Assembly (NCBI GenBank): GCA_002717655.1
Contig: PBAY01000039.1
Location: forward strand, 288,933 to 352,932
From: Phycisphaerae bacterium
GTDB taxonomy: Bacteria > Planctomycetota > Phycisphaerae > Phycisphaerales > SM1A02
Direction: 5' to 3'
Length of the DNA stretch: 64,000 nucleotides
Each line of letters starts with the position of its first letter. Position 1 is the stretch's first letter. The translations under genes and the position numbers were made by a program. Below the pieces are notes generated by a model. The model had not been told where the DNA came from. It made no database searches and saw only the letters and a list, made by a program, of their open reading frames with translations. Below are positions 27,970-37,452 of the stretch, in pieces.

Positions 27970-28344
27970 CTACTTCTTGCCTCGCTTGACACCGTACTTC
28001 GATCGACCCTGCTTGCGGTCATCGACACCGAGGGTATCCAATGAACCACGTACGACGTGGTAACGGACACCGGGGAGGTCGCGGACACGACCGCCGCGGA
28101 CCAGCACGATGGAGTGCTCCTGAAGGTTGTGACCTTCACCACCGATGTAGGCGGTAACTTCCTTGCCATTGGAGAGTCGAACACGGGCAACCTTGCGAAG
28201 TGCCGAGTTGGGCTTCTTGGGTGTCACGGTTCGTACTTGCAGGCATACACCTCGACGCTGTGGGCAGGCATCCATGTCACGGACCTTGGACTTCACCTTG
28301 GGCGTTCGGCGTGGCTTGCGGACAAGTTGGTTAATCGTTGGCAC
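27970..28344 (-). CDS. rpsL: 30S ribosomal protein S12
   Basis: Decoding-centre protein of the small subunit. 124 residues beginning [11 protein letters not shown] and containing [20 protein letters not shown], with the lysines whose mutation confers streptomycin resistance still wild type (KKPNSA and [10 protein letters not shown]). The start codon is GTG at 28344, with AGGAGC seven bases upstream. It is divergent from rnhA. Confidence 0.97.
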   Translation of the reverse strand: MPTINQLVRKPRRTPKVKSKVRDMDACPQRRGVCLQVRTVTPKKPNSALRKVARVRLSNGKEVTAYIGGEGHNLQEHSIVLVRGGRVRDLPGVRYHVVRGSLDTLGVDDRKQGRSKYGVKRGKK

Positions 28345-28480
28345 AGTGGCGCTCCTGAAATCAAGTCCCGCAGTCTATCAGGACCGAGCAGGAAGGCCAA
28401 GCTGATATCAGTTATCTGAGAGCCTCGGAAGAGGGTGATTCGGGTATCCAGACCATGCTGAGCCTGATAGGCTCCACCGC

Positions 28481-28954
28481 ATGAGTGACCCAAACGCAAA
28501 TTCCATGCCCTCAGTGGCCCTTTTTACGGACGGAGCCTGTTCTGGCAATCCTGGGCCCGGTGGTTGGGCTTTCATTCTTCGAAGCCTTCCTGATGGTGAG
28601 GAAACTGTGGAATATGGCGGTGAACCGGCTACCACCAACAATCGGATGGAACTTCTGGCTGTGATCGAGGGCATTCGAGCCCTTGGCGGTCCGGCCAGAA
28701 TTGACCTCTTTTCAGACAGCCAATACGTGGTCAAGGGCCTTGCAGAGTGGATGGATGGCTGGAAGCGACGAGGTTGGAAACGGCCCAAGAACCAGCCAGT
28801 GCTGAATCTCGACCTGTGGCAGGAGCTCGACCGGGCGCGTGAAATCCACGACATCACCACCCACTGGGTCAAGGGTCACAATGAGCACCCGGAAAATGAG
28901 CGGTGTGATCGTCTCGCGGTTCAGGCTCGTGACGAGGCGGCCCGAGGGGGTTGA
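28481..28954 (+). CDS. rnhA: Ribonuclease HI
   Basis: Cleaves RNA in RNA-DNA hybrids. The 157-residue protein has the four acidic catalytic positions: LFTDGACSGNPGPGGWA (Asp), NNRMELLAVI (Glu), LFSDSQYVVKGL (Asp) and ERCDRLAV (Asp), plus the basic handle WKRRGWKRPKNQPV and HWVKGHNEHPEN. Normal bacterial type-1 length. It precedes purL by 37 bp on the same strand. Confidence 0.96.
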   Translation: MSDPNANSMPSVALFTDGACSGNPGPGGWAFILRSLPDGEETVEYGGEPATTNNRMELLAVIEGIRALGGPARIDLFSDSQYVVKGLAEWMDGWKRRGWKRPKNQPVLNLDLWQELDRAREIHDITTHWVKGHNEHPENERCDRLAVQARDEAARGG

Positions 28955-28991
28955 TCTTTCCAACTGACGCGGCCCTCGCTACCGTGAGCAC

Positions 28992-31889
28992 ATGGTGATT
29001 CATCGCATTGAGGTTGCCCCTCGTGAGGGCATGGATGATGCTCAGGGCCGAGCGGCTCTGGCTTCTGCTTCAGCTTCCGGTCATGCGCCGTTGCCTTCAG
29101 GCATTCACTGCGCTCGCGTCTATCTTCTTGATGGAGAATTGAGCGAATCCGAACTGGCAACGGTTCAAAGGGATCTGCTCGGCAATCCGGTTACTGAAGA
29201 GGCGGTCATCGGCGCACGCGAGCCGGGCGCAAGCAGTGTCATCGAGGTTCATCCGCTTCCGGGTGTGACCGATCCAGATGCGGATGCAGTTGAACTTGCC
29301 TTGAGCACGCTTCTTGGTCGTTCAATTTCGGTTCGTACCGGCATCCGTTATGACATGGATGGAGTCGACTCCAAGGCTGCGGCCGGACTGGCCGAGAGCT
29401 GCTTTGCCAACACGCTGATTCATCATGTTCACGAAGGACCTTTCCACCCTGATGCCTTTCCTCAAGGCGGACCGCGTGAAGAGGAGATGCCGACGGTTGT
29501 CGTCAGAGGTCTTGATGATGCTGCCTTGGCACGTCTTTCTCGTGAAGGGCATCTGTTCCTCAGCCTTGAAGAGATGCGTGCGATTCAGACCTTCTATGAG
29601 CAGGCTGGACGGGATCCCCGTGAAATCGAACTGGAAACACTGGCGCAGACCTGGTCGGAGCATTGTGTTCACAAGACACTCAAATCAGCGGTGGCCTACG
29701 AGGGACCTCTGCCTGAAGGTGATCGTCCAGGCCATGTCCGCATGGAGGACGGGCGCACACGCATCGACAATCTCCTGAAGTCGACTGTCGCGGCCGCAAC
29801 CTTCGAGTTGATGGCCGATGGCATCGACTGGTGTCTGTCCGTCTTCGTCGACAATGCAGGCATCATCGCCTTCGACGAAGAGCATGCCGTGTGTTTCAAG
29901 GCGGAGACGCACAACCATCCATCAGCACTCGAGCCTTACGGCGGAGCCGCCACTGGAATCGGTGGTTGTATTCGAGACATCATGGGCACCGGTCTCGCGG
30001 CCAAGCCCATCGCAGCAACAGATGTGTTCTGTGTTGCACCGCTCGATACGACCGAGGTGCCTGACGGCTGTCTTCATCCAAGACGGATCCTGTCTCAGGT
30101 CGTCAGTGGAGTCCGTGATTACGGAAACCGGATGGGTATCCCGACCTTGAACGGGGCGGTCTGGTTTGATCAGCGACACATCGGCAACCCACTGGTGTTC
30201 TGTGGCTGCATCGGCGTCATGCCTCGCGATATGACTCATGGGGATCCAGCGACAGGTGATCGAATCATTGCCATGGGAGGCCGTACTGGTCGCGACGGCA
30301 TTCATGGCGCCACCTTCTCGTCAGCTGAGTTGACGGATTCGCATGCCGATGAGTTCTCCCATGCTGTTCAGATCGGCAATGCCATCACCGAGAAGAAAGT
30401 GCTTGATGCGATTCTCGAGGCACGTGATCAAGCAGGCGGCCCGCTCTATCGAGCCATCACGGATTGTGGTGCGGGCGGATTCTCAAGTGCCGTCGGGGAA
30501 ATGGGTGAAGCACTTGGCGCTGAAGTGGATCTTGAAGCGGCTCCCTTGAAATACGAAGGCTTGACGGCCAGTGAGATCTGGATCTCCGAGGCGCAGGAAC
30601 GAATGGTCCTCGCGGTGCCTGCCGAGAACATCGAAGCACTCCAGACCATCTGTGATGCTCATGAAGTCGAGATGTGTGACCTTGGCGTCTTTGGCAATGA
30701 AGATCGTGATCTGGTTCTTCGTTATCACGGAACAGAAGTTGGCCGTCTTTCCATGGAACTGCTCCATGAGGGAGTGCCACAGATCACACGTGAGGCCGCC
30801 TGGCAGGAGCCTGTCATCGAAGAGGCCGGTCAGGATTCACCACCAATTGATGAGATGTTGAAGTCGCTGCTTTCACATCCCAACATCTGTTCCCGCGAGC
30901 GGATCATTCGTCAGTACGACCATGAGGTCCAGGGCCGAAGCGTTGTTCGACCGCTGGTGGGTCCTGAGGGAGATGGTCCAGGCGATGCGGCAGTGATTCT
31001 TCCAGTCAAGGGTTCCTCCCGAGGTCTGGCCATCGGCAATGGCCTTGCCACAGGTTGGGAAGAGGATCCTTATCTGATGGTGTTGGCAGCCATTGATGAG
31101 TGTGTTCGAAACATCGTCTGTGTCGGCGGAGATCCGAGCCGCATTGCGATTCTCGACAACTTCTGCTGGCCTGGCTGTGATGACCCGGAACGAATGGGAC
31201 TGCTGGTTCGTGCTGCTGAAGGTTGCTACGACGGTGCCAAGGCGTATCGCACACCGTTTGTTTCCGGCAAGGATTCGTTGAACAACCAGTTCACCACCGA
31301 AGAAGGCGAGACGATCAGAATTCCTGCAACGCTCCTCGTTTCCGGAATGGGACTCATTGAGGATGTCGACCGCTGTGTCACGATGGACGCCAAGCAGTCT
31401 GGGAATGTCCTTCTACTTGTCGGTGAAACCACCGAGGCGATGGGTGGTTCACATGCCGTCATGTGCTGTCCGGGCCTGGCGGTGGATCGTTCATTGCCAC
31501 GAACCGATCTGATTCATGGTCCGGCACGAGCTCATGCCATTGCAGGGCTGATCAATTCAGGCCTGTTGCAATCAGCGCATGACTGCAGCGAAGGTGGATT
31601 GCTGGTCGCCGCAGCAGAAATGGGCATGGCAGGAGGATTGGGCTTGTCACTTGAAAGTGACCTGCTTGAGCATGCCGCAGGCCCGTATGTCACCCTGTTC
31701 GCCGAGACACCATCGCGTTATCTGCTTGAAGTGAAGCCTGATGACGTCGCAGCCGTCGAGTCAGCACTTGCAGATCACCAGGTGATGCGAATCGGGACCT
31801 TCACTGATGGCGACACGCTTGAACTCGGCGCTCTGAATCTATCGATCACCGAGTTGAAATCCGTCTGGCAGGGTGGACTGGTGATCTAG
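28992..31889 (+). CDS. purL: Phosphoribosylformylglycinamidine synthase, large PurL with PurS-like N-terminus
   Basis: ATP-dependent amidation in step four of purine synthesis. The 965-residue protein is longer than the small PurL (about 730). Residues about 1-150 resemble a PurS-like module (HRIEVAPREGMDD start, later EVHPLPGVTDPDADA and SISVRTGIRYDM). Then come the linker with ETLAQTWSEHCVHKTLK, the ATP-binding AETHNHPSALEPYGGAAT (about residue 305), and a second AIRS-like half ending in AHDCSEGGLLVAAAEMG. It lacks the C-terminal glutaminase, which is supplied by purQ at 32993, beyond an opposing galE. Confidence 0.95.
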   Translation: MVIHRIEVAPREGMDDAQGRAALASASASGHAPLPSGIHCARVYLLDGELSESELATVQRDLLGNPVTEEAVIGAREPGASSVIEVHPLPGVTDPDADAVELALSTLLGRSISVRTGIRYDMDGVDSKAAAGLAESCFANTLIHHVHEGPFHPDAFPQGGPREEEMPTVVVRGLDDAALARLSREGHLFLSLEEMRAIQTFYEQAGRDPREIELETLAQTWSEHCVHKTLKSAVAYEGPLPEGDRPGHVRMEDGRTRIDNLLKSTVAAATFELMADGIDWCLSVFVDNAGIIAFDEEHAVCFKAETHNHPSALEPYGGAATGIGGCIRDIMGTGLAAKPIAATDVFCVAPLDTTEVPDGCLHPRRILSQVVSGVRDYGNRMGIPTLNGAVWFDQRHIGNPLVFCGCIGVMPRDMTHGDPATGDRIIAMGGRTGRDGIHGATFSSAELTDSHADEFSHAVQIGNAITEKKVLDAILEARDQAGGPLYRAITDCGAGGFSSAVGEMGEALGAEVDLEAAPLKYEGLTASEIWISEAQERMVLAVPAENIEALQTICDAHEVEMCDLGVFGNEDRDLVLRYHGTEVGRLSMELLHEGVPQITREAAWQEPVIEEAGQDSPPIDEMLKSLLSHPNICSRERIIRQYDHEVQGRSVVRPLVGPEGDGPGDAAVILPVKGSSRGLAIGNGLATGWEEDPYLMVLAAIDECVRNIVCVGGDPSRIAILDNFCWPGCDDPERMGLLVRAAEGCYDGAKAYRTPFVSGKDSLNNQFTTEEGETIRIPATLLVSGMGLIEDVDRCVTMDAKQSGNVLLLVGETTEAMGGSHAVMCCPGLAVDRSLPRTDLIHGPARAHAIAGLINSGLLQSAHDCSEGGLLVAAAEMGMAGGLGLSLESDLLEHAAGPYVTLFAETPSRYLLEVKPDDVAAVESALADHQVMRIGTFTDGDTLELGALNLSITELKSVWQGGLVI

Positions 31890-31921
31890 CCATCATCTCA
31901 CCTTGACGCACATCCTTCGAT

Positions 31922-32920
31922 TCATTTCATGGCGTTCTGCCATGAGGTGGCGAGCATGTCCATGATGCTGGTGTAGTGCGGACTCCAGCCCAGCTCGGAC
32001 TGGATGCGACTGGAATCAGCCCAGATGGCTGGAATGTCTCCTGGCCGACGCGGACCTTCTATGACTGGAATCGAGTGACCGCAGATTTGCTCGATTGCCC
32101 GGACGATCTGCAGCACGCTTGTGCCGTGTCCGCAACCAACGTTGTACACCGACACGATTGCCGGCTGAAGCGAATCCATCAACGCAAGATGCGCACGCGC
32201 GATGTCACTGACGTGAACGAAGTCACGAACCGCGGTGCCATCAGACGTGTCATAGTCCGTGCCATGAAGCGTGAATTCAGATTGGTTGCCAAGCGCAGTC
32301 TGAAGACAGGCAGAGGTGAGCCGGGCAGCCACGACGGGTTCCTGCAGAACACCTTTCGCATCAACGCCCACGACGTTGAAGTACCGCAGAATTCCCAGAT
32401 TCAACGAGTCATGGTTCTGGCTGATCCGTCTCAGAATTGATTCGGCTCTGGCTTTCGTATCACCATAGGTATTCTCCGGATTGAGAGGTGCTGCTTCTGA
32501 AACCGGAAGATGATCCTCATCAGGTGTTCCATAGACCGCGCACGTACTGGAGAAGATGAACTGTCCGATGCCATGTGCAGCGGCCGATTCTGCCAGAGAT
32601 TTCGTGACCTCCACGTTCTGTTGTTGATACAACTCTGGACAGGCCATTGATTCATCAACGCGGGTAAACGCGGCGAAATGCATGATCGTGTCGATTCCCC
32701 GCAGCACCTCCTGAAGCAGGAGTTCGTCTCCGCAGTCGCCCTGAATGAAGTCCACCTCGCCAATGGCTTGAAGCCTGCGAATGGTGTCGATGGACCCCCG
32801 CTCCAGAGTGTCGATGATTCTCACCCGGTGTCCGGTACGCAGCAGTTCCAGCGCGGCGTGGGATCCGATATAGCCCGCGCCGCCGGTGACCAGTACATCT
32901 CTTGGGGAGTGATTTTCCAT
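31922..32920 (-). CDS. galE: UDP-glucose 4-epimerase
   Basis: Interconverts UDP-glucose and UDP-galactose for envelope polysaccharides. 332 residues, extended SDR fold: LVTGGAGYIGSHAALELL for NAD, FAAFTRVDESMACPELYQ, SSTCAVYGTPDE, and the catalytic YGDTKARAESI (YxxxK). NPENTYG and RDFVHVSDIARAHL are typical of GalE. It is inserted on the opposite strand between purL and purQ. Confidence 0.93.
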   Translation of the reverse strand: MENHSPRDVLVTGGAGYIGSHAALELLRTGHRVRIIDTLERGSIDTIRRLQAIGEVDFIQGDCGDELLLQEVLRGIDTIMHFAAFTRVDESMACPELYQQQNVEVTKSLAESAAAHGIGQFIFSSTCAVYGTPDEDHLPVSEAAPLNPENTYGDTKARAESILRRISQNHDSLNLGILRYFNVVGVDAKGVLQEPVVAARLTSACLQTALGNQSEFTLHGTDYDTSDGTAVRDFVHVSDIARAHLALMDSLQPAIVSVYNVGCGHGTSVLQIVRAIEQICGHSIPVIEGPRRPGDIPAIWADSSRIQSELGWSPHYTSIMDMLATSWQNAMK

Positions 32921-32992
32921 GGATTTGACTCAGTATGACCGTGGGGTATCCACAGCGGCAAGTTCTGGTCCAAGGGAGCGTACACTATCCCC

Positions 32993-33811
32993 ATGGCTGA
33001 CCGACCAATTGCATTGGTGCTGACCGCACCTGGAATCAACTGTGATGATGAACTCTGCGAGGCTTTCGATCTCGCAGGTGCTGAGCCACGCAGCATCCAC
33101 ATCAATCGACTTGCTGCAGATCCCGACCAGTTGGATCAGGCATCCTTGATCGGGTTGCCGGGCGGTTTCTCGTATGGCGATGCCGTGGCTGCTGGTCGTA
33201 TCGCAGCTCAGTTGATACGAGTGCATCTCTGGGATGCTCTTCGGAGAGCGGTCGAACGTGGTGTCCCCATGATTGCACCATGCAATGGTTTCCAGATTGC
33301 AGTTCAGGCTGGACTGCTTCCTGGTCCCGCTGCAGGTACTGGCTGGCCTTCGTCGCCAGCCTCTTCCGAGGTCGCCTTGGTTGACAATGAATCAGCACGC
33401 TTCATTGATCGCTGGGTACGAGTTTCCTATCCCGACAACACCGTCTGCATCTGGACGCAGGGCATTGATTCGACGCCAGAAGCATCCATGCTCCCCATTG
33501 CTCATGGCGAAGGACGTTTCATGTCCGGAGGACGACTGCAGGAACTTGAACAGACGGGACAGATCGCGGTGCGTTATGCGGCTGATGATGATCCCAATGG
33601 TTCAGAGGGGCATGTGGCAGGCATCTGTGATGCCTCGGGTCTGATCCTCGGCTTGATGCCTCATCCCGAACGCTACACAAGATGGACACAGCATCCTTTC
33701 TGGACACGACTGGAAGATGGTCAACGAGTCGGCAATCCTCCAGGGCTGCAGATATTTGAAAAAGCGGTCGCCTGGGTGAGGTCGAGGCAGTCGGCAACAC
33801 TGTCGGCTTGA
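32993..33811 (+). CDS. purQ: Phosphoribosylformylglycinamidine synthase, glutaminase subunit
   Basis: Releases ammonia from glutamine for PurL. 272 residues, class I glutamine amidotransferase: LTAPGINCDDELCEAF, LPGGFSYGDAVAAGRIAA, the nucleophile Cys in MIAPCNGFQIAVQAG, and the His/Glu pair in GLMPHPERYT. It is slightly longer than B. subtilis PurQ (227) and resembles the version that partners large PurL proteins. It is separated from purL by galE, with about 70 bp of divergent promoter space upstream. Confidence 0.93.
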   Translation: MADRPIALVLTAPGINCDDELCEAFDLAGAEPRSIHINRLAADPDQLDQASLIGLPGGFSYGDAVAAGRIAAQLIRVHLWDALRRAVERGVPMIAPCNGFQIAVQAGLLPGPAAGTGWPSSPASSEVALVDNESARFIDRWVRVSYPDNTVCIWTQGIDSTPEASMLPIAHGEGRFMSGGRLQELEQTGQIAVRYAADDDPNGSEGHVAGICDASGLILGLMPHPERYTRWTQHPFWTRLEDGQRVGNPPGLQIFEKAVAWVRSRQSATLSA

Positions 33812-33835
33812 GGTCAGCACCGCGAGGAGTCGGCC

Positions 33836-34957
33836 GTGCCAATTCCCGTTCAGTTTCTGGAGCAGTTCAGCCGGCAGCCGCCGGATGATGATCGGGTCTG
33901 TCAGTCGTGTGGCTACCCGCTGCGAGGTCTTCCTGCAGGCAATCCTTGTCCGGAATGCGGTGCCTCCGATCAACCGGATTCAGATGGACAACCTGCTCCA
34001 TCCCCACCACGCAAGGTGAAGCCACCTACATGCCGTGGTTGTGGATATCTCCTCAAGGGACTTCCGTCTTCAGGCCGTTGTCCGGAATGTGGCGGACCCT
34101 ATCGTCCAGCCGATTCATTCAAGCGCATTGCTGTCTTGATACCCGATCCGGTTCTGGAATCTGTTTCATGGCGAGCAGGTCTGACCATCATGGCGATGGC
34201 TTCCGCGGGCGCACTCTTCATGCAACTCGTGGTCCTGTTTGCCAGAGTTACGCCTCGGGAATACACCATGCTGATGGCGGGCATCTCCGCGGCCTGGATC
34301 GTCGGCCTGCATGTCTGGGTTCCCCGTTCAATCGACGGTGATCTGCGTTTCATCAGAACCGGTCGTCGTCTGACTCTGGTTTCACAGTGGCTCTGGCCCG
34401 CAGGTTTCACGTTGATGTGTCTCCAGCTTTCCAATCTTGCACGTGGCCATGATCAGGCATTCCAGATCATTGCTTCTTGCTGTTTCGTGATTGCAGGACT
34501 TGGAACGGTCGGAGCAGTGTCCTTGATGGTCATGGCTGCCAAGGATCTGTACATGCGTGACGCCGCCCGTCGGTTGCTGTTCACAGCATTCTTTTTCCTG
34601 CCGTACTCGATCGGGATCTGGATTGCGCCTTATCCGGCATTCGTGACGGTGGGCATACCTCTATCACCTTATGGCGGGTTGCTTGCCTTCATCTATCTCG
34701 TGTTGCTCAGTCCCTGGTGGTTCATGTTCATCACGGTTCTGGTCACCTCCTTGCAGATGGCTCAGCGAGGGCGATGGGCGATTCATGTGAAATATCTGGA
34801 GGCAACTCGAGCAGATCGAGTAGCCGCCAAGCGTGACAGGATGAATGCCAGTGTGGGCGTGAAAGAGGTTGGTCCCCGGGCCGAAGTTCCAGACCGTGGA
34901 CCAGCCTGGGATGCCTCAGGAGATATTCCTTTGGAAGGACCACCGAAAGAGAATTGA
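33836..34957 (+). CDS. Membrane protein with two N-terminal zinc knuckles
   Basis: Function unknown. 373 residues from a GTG at 33836 with GAGGAG upstream. Two near-identical four-cysteine ribbons lie at about residues 22-41 (CQSCGYPLRGLP then CPECG) and 63-82 (CRGCGYLLKGLP then CPECG). About six TM helices follow (about 115-320), then a polar charged C-terminus. This CGYxLxGLPxxxxCPECG knuckle is common in planctomycete proteins. It lies 24 bp after purQ, possibly in the same transcript. Confidence 0.75.
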   Translation: MPIPVQFLEQFSRQPPDDDRVCQSCGYPLRGLPAGNPCPECGASDQPDSDGQPAPSPPRKVKPPTCRGCGYLLKGLPSSGRCPECGGPYRPADSFKRIAVLIPDPVLESVSWRAGLTIMAMASAGALFMQLVVLFARVTPREYTMLMAGISAAWIVGLHVWVPRSIDGDLRFIRTGRRLTLVSQWLWPAGFTLMCLQLSNLARGHDQAFQIIASCCFVIAGLGTVGAVSLMVMAAKDLYMRDAARRLLFTAFFFLPYSIGIWIAPYPAFVTVGIPLSPYGGLLAFIYLVLLSPWWFMFITVLVTSLQMAQRGRWAIHVKYLEATRADRVAAKRDRMNASVGVKEVGPRAEVPDRGPAWDASGDIPLEGPPKEN

Positions 34958-35017
34958 TTCGGTGGAGTTTCTGGAACAACAAACTGCTAGCATGTCGAGA
35001 CTTGGAGGCACACGAGC

Positions 35018-36043
35018 ATGTCAACTACACCAACTCGATGCGGCGTCGTAGGCGTCGGCCGAATGGGCCGACATCATGCAAGGATCTATTCTCAACTTCC
35101 GGAAGCCGAATTGGTGGGCGTGGTCGATGCTGATGTATCGCGTCGCGAAGACATCACGGAAGAGTGGGGCGGTTCACCGGTGGCGACGGTTGCCGAGTTG
35201 ATCGATCTGGGCGTCGAAGCCGTCACGATTGCGACCCCGACAAGCAATCACAGGGAGGCTGCCGAGCAGCTTCTTGATGCGGGTGTTGCATGCCTCATTG
35301 AAAAGCCGCTTGCAGGCACCGCAGCTGATGCTGCAGCCATTGCCGAAGCAGCCTCACGAAACAATGTTCCGCTTCAAGTCGGGCATGTCGTCCGTTATGA
35401 CCCAGTCATGCGTGCAATCCGTAATCTCGGCGAGTTCCAGCCTCGTCATCTGGAGCTGCATCGTATTTCGCCAATGACTTTCCGGAGTGTTGATGTCGGT
35501 GTCGTACTCGACATGATGATCCATGATCTTGATCTGCTCACCATGCTTCTTGGTCGTGAGCCGGAAGACATTCAGGCAAGTGCCGTGGCGGTCATGTCGG
35601 ACGCCGAGGATGTCTGCAATGCCCGGTTGACCTATGCAGCCGATGGCAATGCCGGGAGTTGTGTGGCCAATGTCACGGCCAGTCGCCTTGCGCTCAAGAC
35701 CGAACGCAAGCTTCGGATCATCTGTGAGGATCTCTATGTATCCGCCGACTTCGTCACCCGAACCGGGACAGTCGTGCGGCAGTCTGCCAATGCCGAACAG
35801 CTTGAGCAAATCAAAGCCAGAATGCGAGCCGGCGAGGATCTGTCTGATGTCAACTATCTCGATCTGGTGAGCTTTGAAGAACTCCAGGTTGAAGACGTCG
35901 AGCCTCTGACGTTGCAGGCCAAGGATTTTCTGGATGCCGTGCGAACAGGCTCCGCACCCGAGGTCGATGCTGAGGCAGGAAGTGCCGCAGTCCGGACGGC
36001 TGAACGGATCATTGAATCAGCGGGTCTTGCGGCCGGAGTCTGA
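35018..36043 (+). CDS. Gfo/Idh/MocA family oxidoreductase (cytosolic)
   Basis: A 341-residue NAD(P)-dependent sugar oxidoreductase. The Rossmann motif VVGVGRMGRHHARIYSQL is at the N-terminus, VTIATPTSNHREAAEQLL and LIEKPLAGTAADA carry the catalytic lysine, and ISPMTFRSVDVGVVLDMMI is followed by HDLDLL. The last two motifs recall the UDP-N-acetylglucosamine 3-dehydrogenases found near lipid A genes (weak resemblance from memory). No signal peptide. GGAGG lies upstream of the ATG. Substrate uncertain. Confidence 0.85.
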   Translation: MSTTPTRCGVVGVGRMGRHHARIYSQLPEAELVGVVDADVSRREDITEEWGGSPVATVAELIDLGVEAVTIATPTSNHREAAEQLLDAGVACLIEKPLAGTAADAAAIAEAASRNNVPLQVGHVVRYDPVMRAIRNLGEFQPRHLELHRISPMTFRSVDVGVVLDMMIHDLDLLTMLLGREPEDIQASAVAVMSDAEDVCNARLTYAADGNAGSCVANVTASRLALKTERKLRIICEDLYVSADFVTRTGTVVRQSANAEQLEQIKARMRAGEDLSDVNYLDLVSFEELQVEDVEPLTLQAKDFLDAVRTGSAPEVDAEAGSAAVRTAERIIESAGLAAGV

Positions 36044-36164
36044 TGAGAACACGTGATTCTTGCGCCATGGCATGCAGGGTCTGCGCAGTGGAGGTCCTGC
36101 AGGGGCGTCATCGCGTGGCACTCCTGTTGCGGTGATCTTCAGGTCAACTCGACAGGAGAGAACC

Positions 36165-36737
36165 ATGATCGATCCCACCGCATCATTATCGACCCTTGCT
36201 GGCAGATCTTCGGCCTCTGGAATCGAACGTTCGCAGAATGCTGACGATCAGTTCAGTCAGGAAGTGACGATCGAGGACATCATCAGAAGCTGGGGAGAAT
36301 CGGATTCTCATGCTGACATGAATGCGGATGGGATTGTCGATGTGAATGACCTGCTTCTTCTGCTTGAACAGCAGTCCAGCAGCAATCCAGTACTTTCCAG
36401 TCTGAGTGAGGTTCCCGAGGCGATAGCTGGTGGTCTTGCCTCGCTTGGTGGACTCCTGATCGAAGCGCTTGGCATCACGAGCGAATCCGAAACCACATCC
36501 CAGAAGTCGGTCCCAGTTGATTTGGATGTGAATCCAGAACAAGCACTGAAAAGTCTGGATCCAGAAGGTGTTGATCAGGCGATGAAGACGGCAAAGGGTC
36601 TGATTGATCGCTGGCAGGCGCGAGGGTGGTCGACTTCACCGCCGCCTGGTTTCGAACAGCTCCTCGAGACACTGCCACTGGAACCCAACGTGAGGTCCGT
36701 GGTGGCGAGTCTCATCGAAATGACCTACGCAACCTGA
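36165..36737 (+). CDS. Hypothetical protein with one dockerin-like calcium loop
   Basis: Not a known family as a whole. 190 residues from the ATG at 36165, which has CAGGAGAG upstream; the frame is open further left without a ribosome site. Residues about 45-65 read HADMNADGIVDVNDLLLLL, a single dockerin/EF-hand type calcium loop (DxNxDGxVDxxDLLxLL). No signal peptide is visible. The rest is low in aromatic residues, with a helical segment NPEQALKSLDPEGVDQAMK. Authentic dockerins have two such repeats and are exported, so function is unclear. Confidence 0.65.
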   Translation: MIDPTASLSTLAGRSSASGIERSQNADDQFSQEVTIEDIIRSWGESDSHADMNADGIVDVNDLLLLLEQQSSSNPVLSSLSEVPEAIAGGLASLGGLLIEALGITSESETTSQKSVPVDLDVNPEQALKSLDPEGVDQAMKTAKGLIDRWQARGWSTSPPPGFEQLLETLPLEPNVRSVVASLIEMTYAT

Positions 36738-36756
36738 TTTGGATTAGACCCGGCTT

Positions 36757-37437
36757 TCAGGATCCCCAGTGAGGTGAAACCGGTGGAGGCCCACCGCTCA
36801 CCGGCCCCTCGGTTTTGAATGACTCGATGTCATCGACTCGATTCAATCCAACAAGAAACATTTCACGGGAATCGGATCGAGAAGCCTTGGGCTTGGCTGG
36901 GCGGACCGTATCGAACATCGTCTTCATGAGATCCACGAAGTCCTTTGACCCTGGTCCCTCGAAGGTCTTCAGGACGACATGTCCACCAGGGCCGAGCCAT
37001 CTGGCACTGATTTGAAGCACAAGCTCGCACAGTCTGATGGAGCGGTAGTGATCGGTATCCCTGTTTCCAGTTGTGGAAGGGGCCATGTCACTCAGCACCA
37101 CATCGAACGGCACATGGGGATCGATGCCGCATTGTTCCAACTGGGAATCATCCAAGGCCGCAGCATCACCATGAATGATGTGGATGTTGTTCTCTTCCAG
37201 ACCTGTGCGGATCGGCTGCAGATCGATCCCGACCACCAGACCTTTGGGGCCAATTCGCTTTGAGGCGACCTGCATCCAGCTTCCAGGTGCAGCGCCAAGA
37301 TCAAGGACTCTCGCCCCTCGAGTCAGTACCTGTCGTTTGTCGTCAATCTCCGTGAGCTTGAACGCGGCGCGTGATCGCCAACCGAGTCGCTTGGCTTCCT
37401 TGAACCAGTGGTCCTGTACTTCGCGTTCGCGTGCCAT
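36757..37437 (-). CDS. rlmE: 23S rRNA 2'-O-ribose methyltransferase RlmE (FtsJ)
   Basis: Methylates U2552 in the ribosomal A loop. The 226-residue protein has KEAKRLGWRSRAAFKLTEI with the first catalytic lysine, SAM-binding RVLDLGAAPGSWMQVA, the Asp in VVLSDMAPSTTGN, and the second lysine in HVVLKTFEG. Normal family length plus a short Gly/Pro-rich tail. Confidence 0.95.
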   Translation of the reverse strand: MAREREVQDHWFKEAKRLGWRSRAAFKLTEIDDKRQVLTRGARVLDLGAAPGSWMQVASKRIGPKGLVVGIDLQPIRTGLEENNIHIIHGDAAALDDSQLEQCGIDPHVPFDVVLSDMAPSTTGNRDTDHYRSIRLCELVLQISARWLGPGGHVVLKTFEGPGSKDFVDLMKTMFDTVRPAKPKASRSDSREMFLVGLNRVDDIESFKTEGPVSGGPPPVSPHWGS

Positions 37438-37452
37438 CGGATCAGGAATCCT

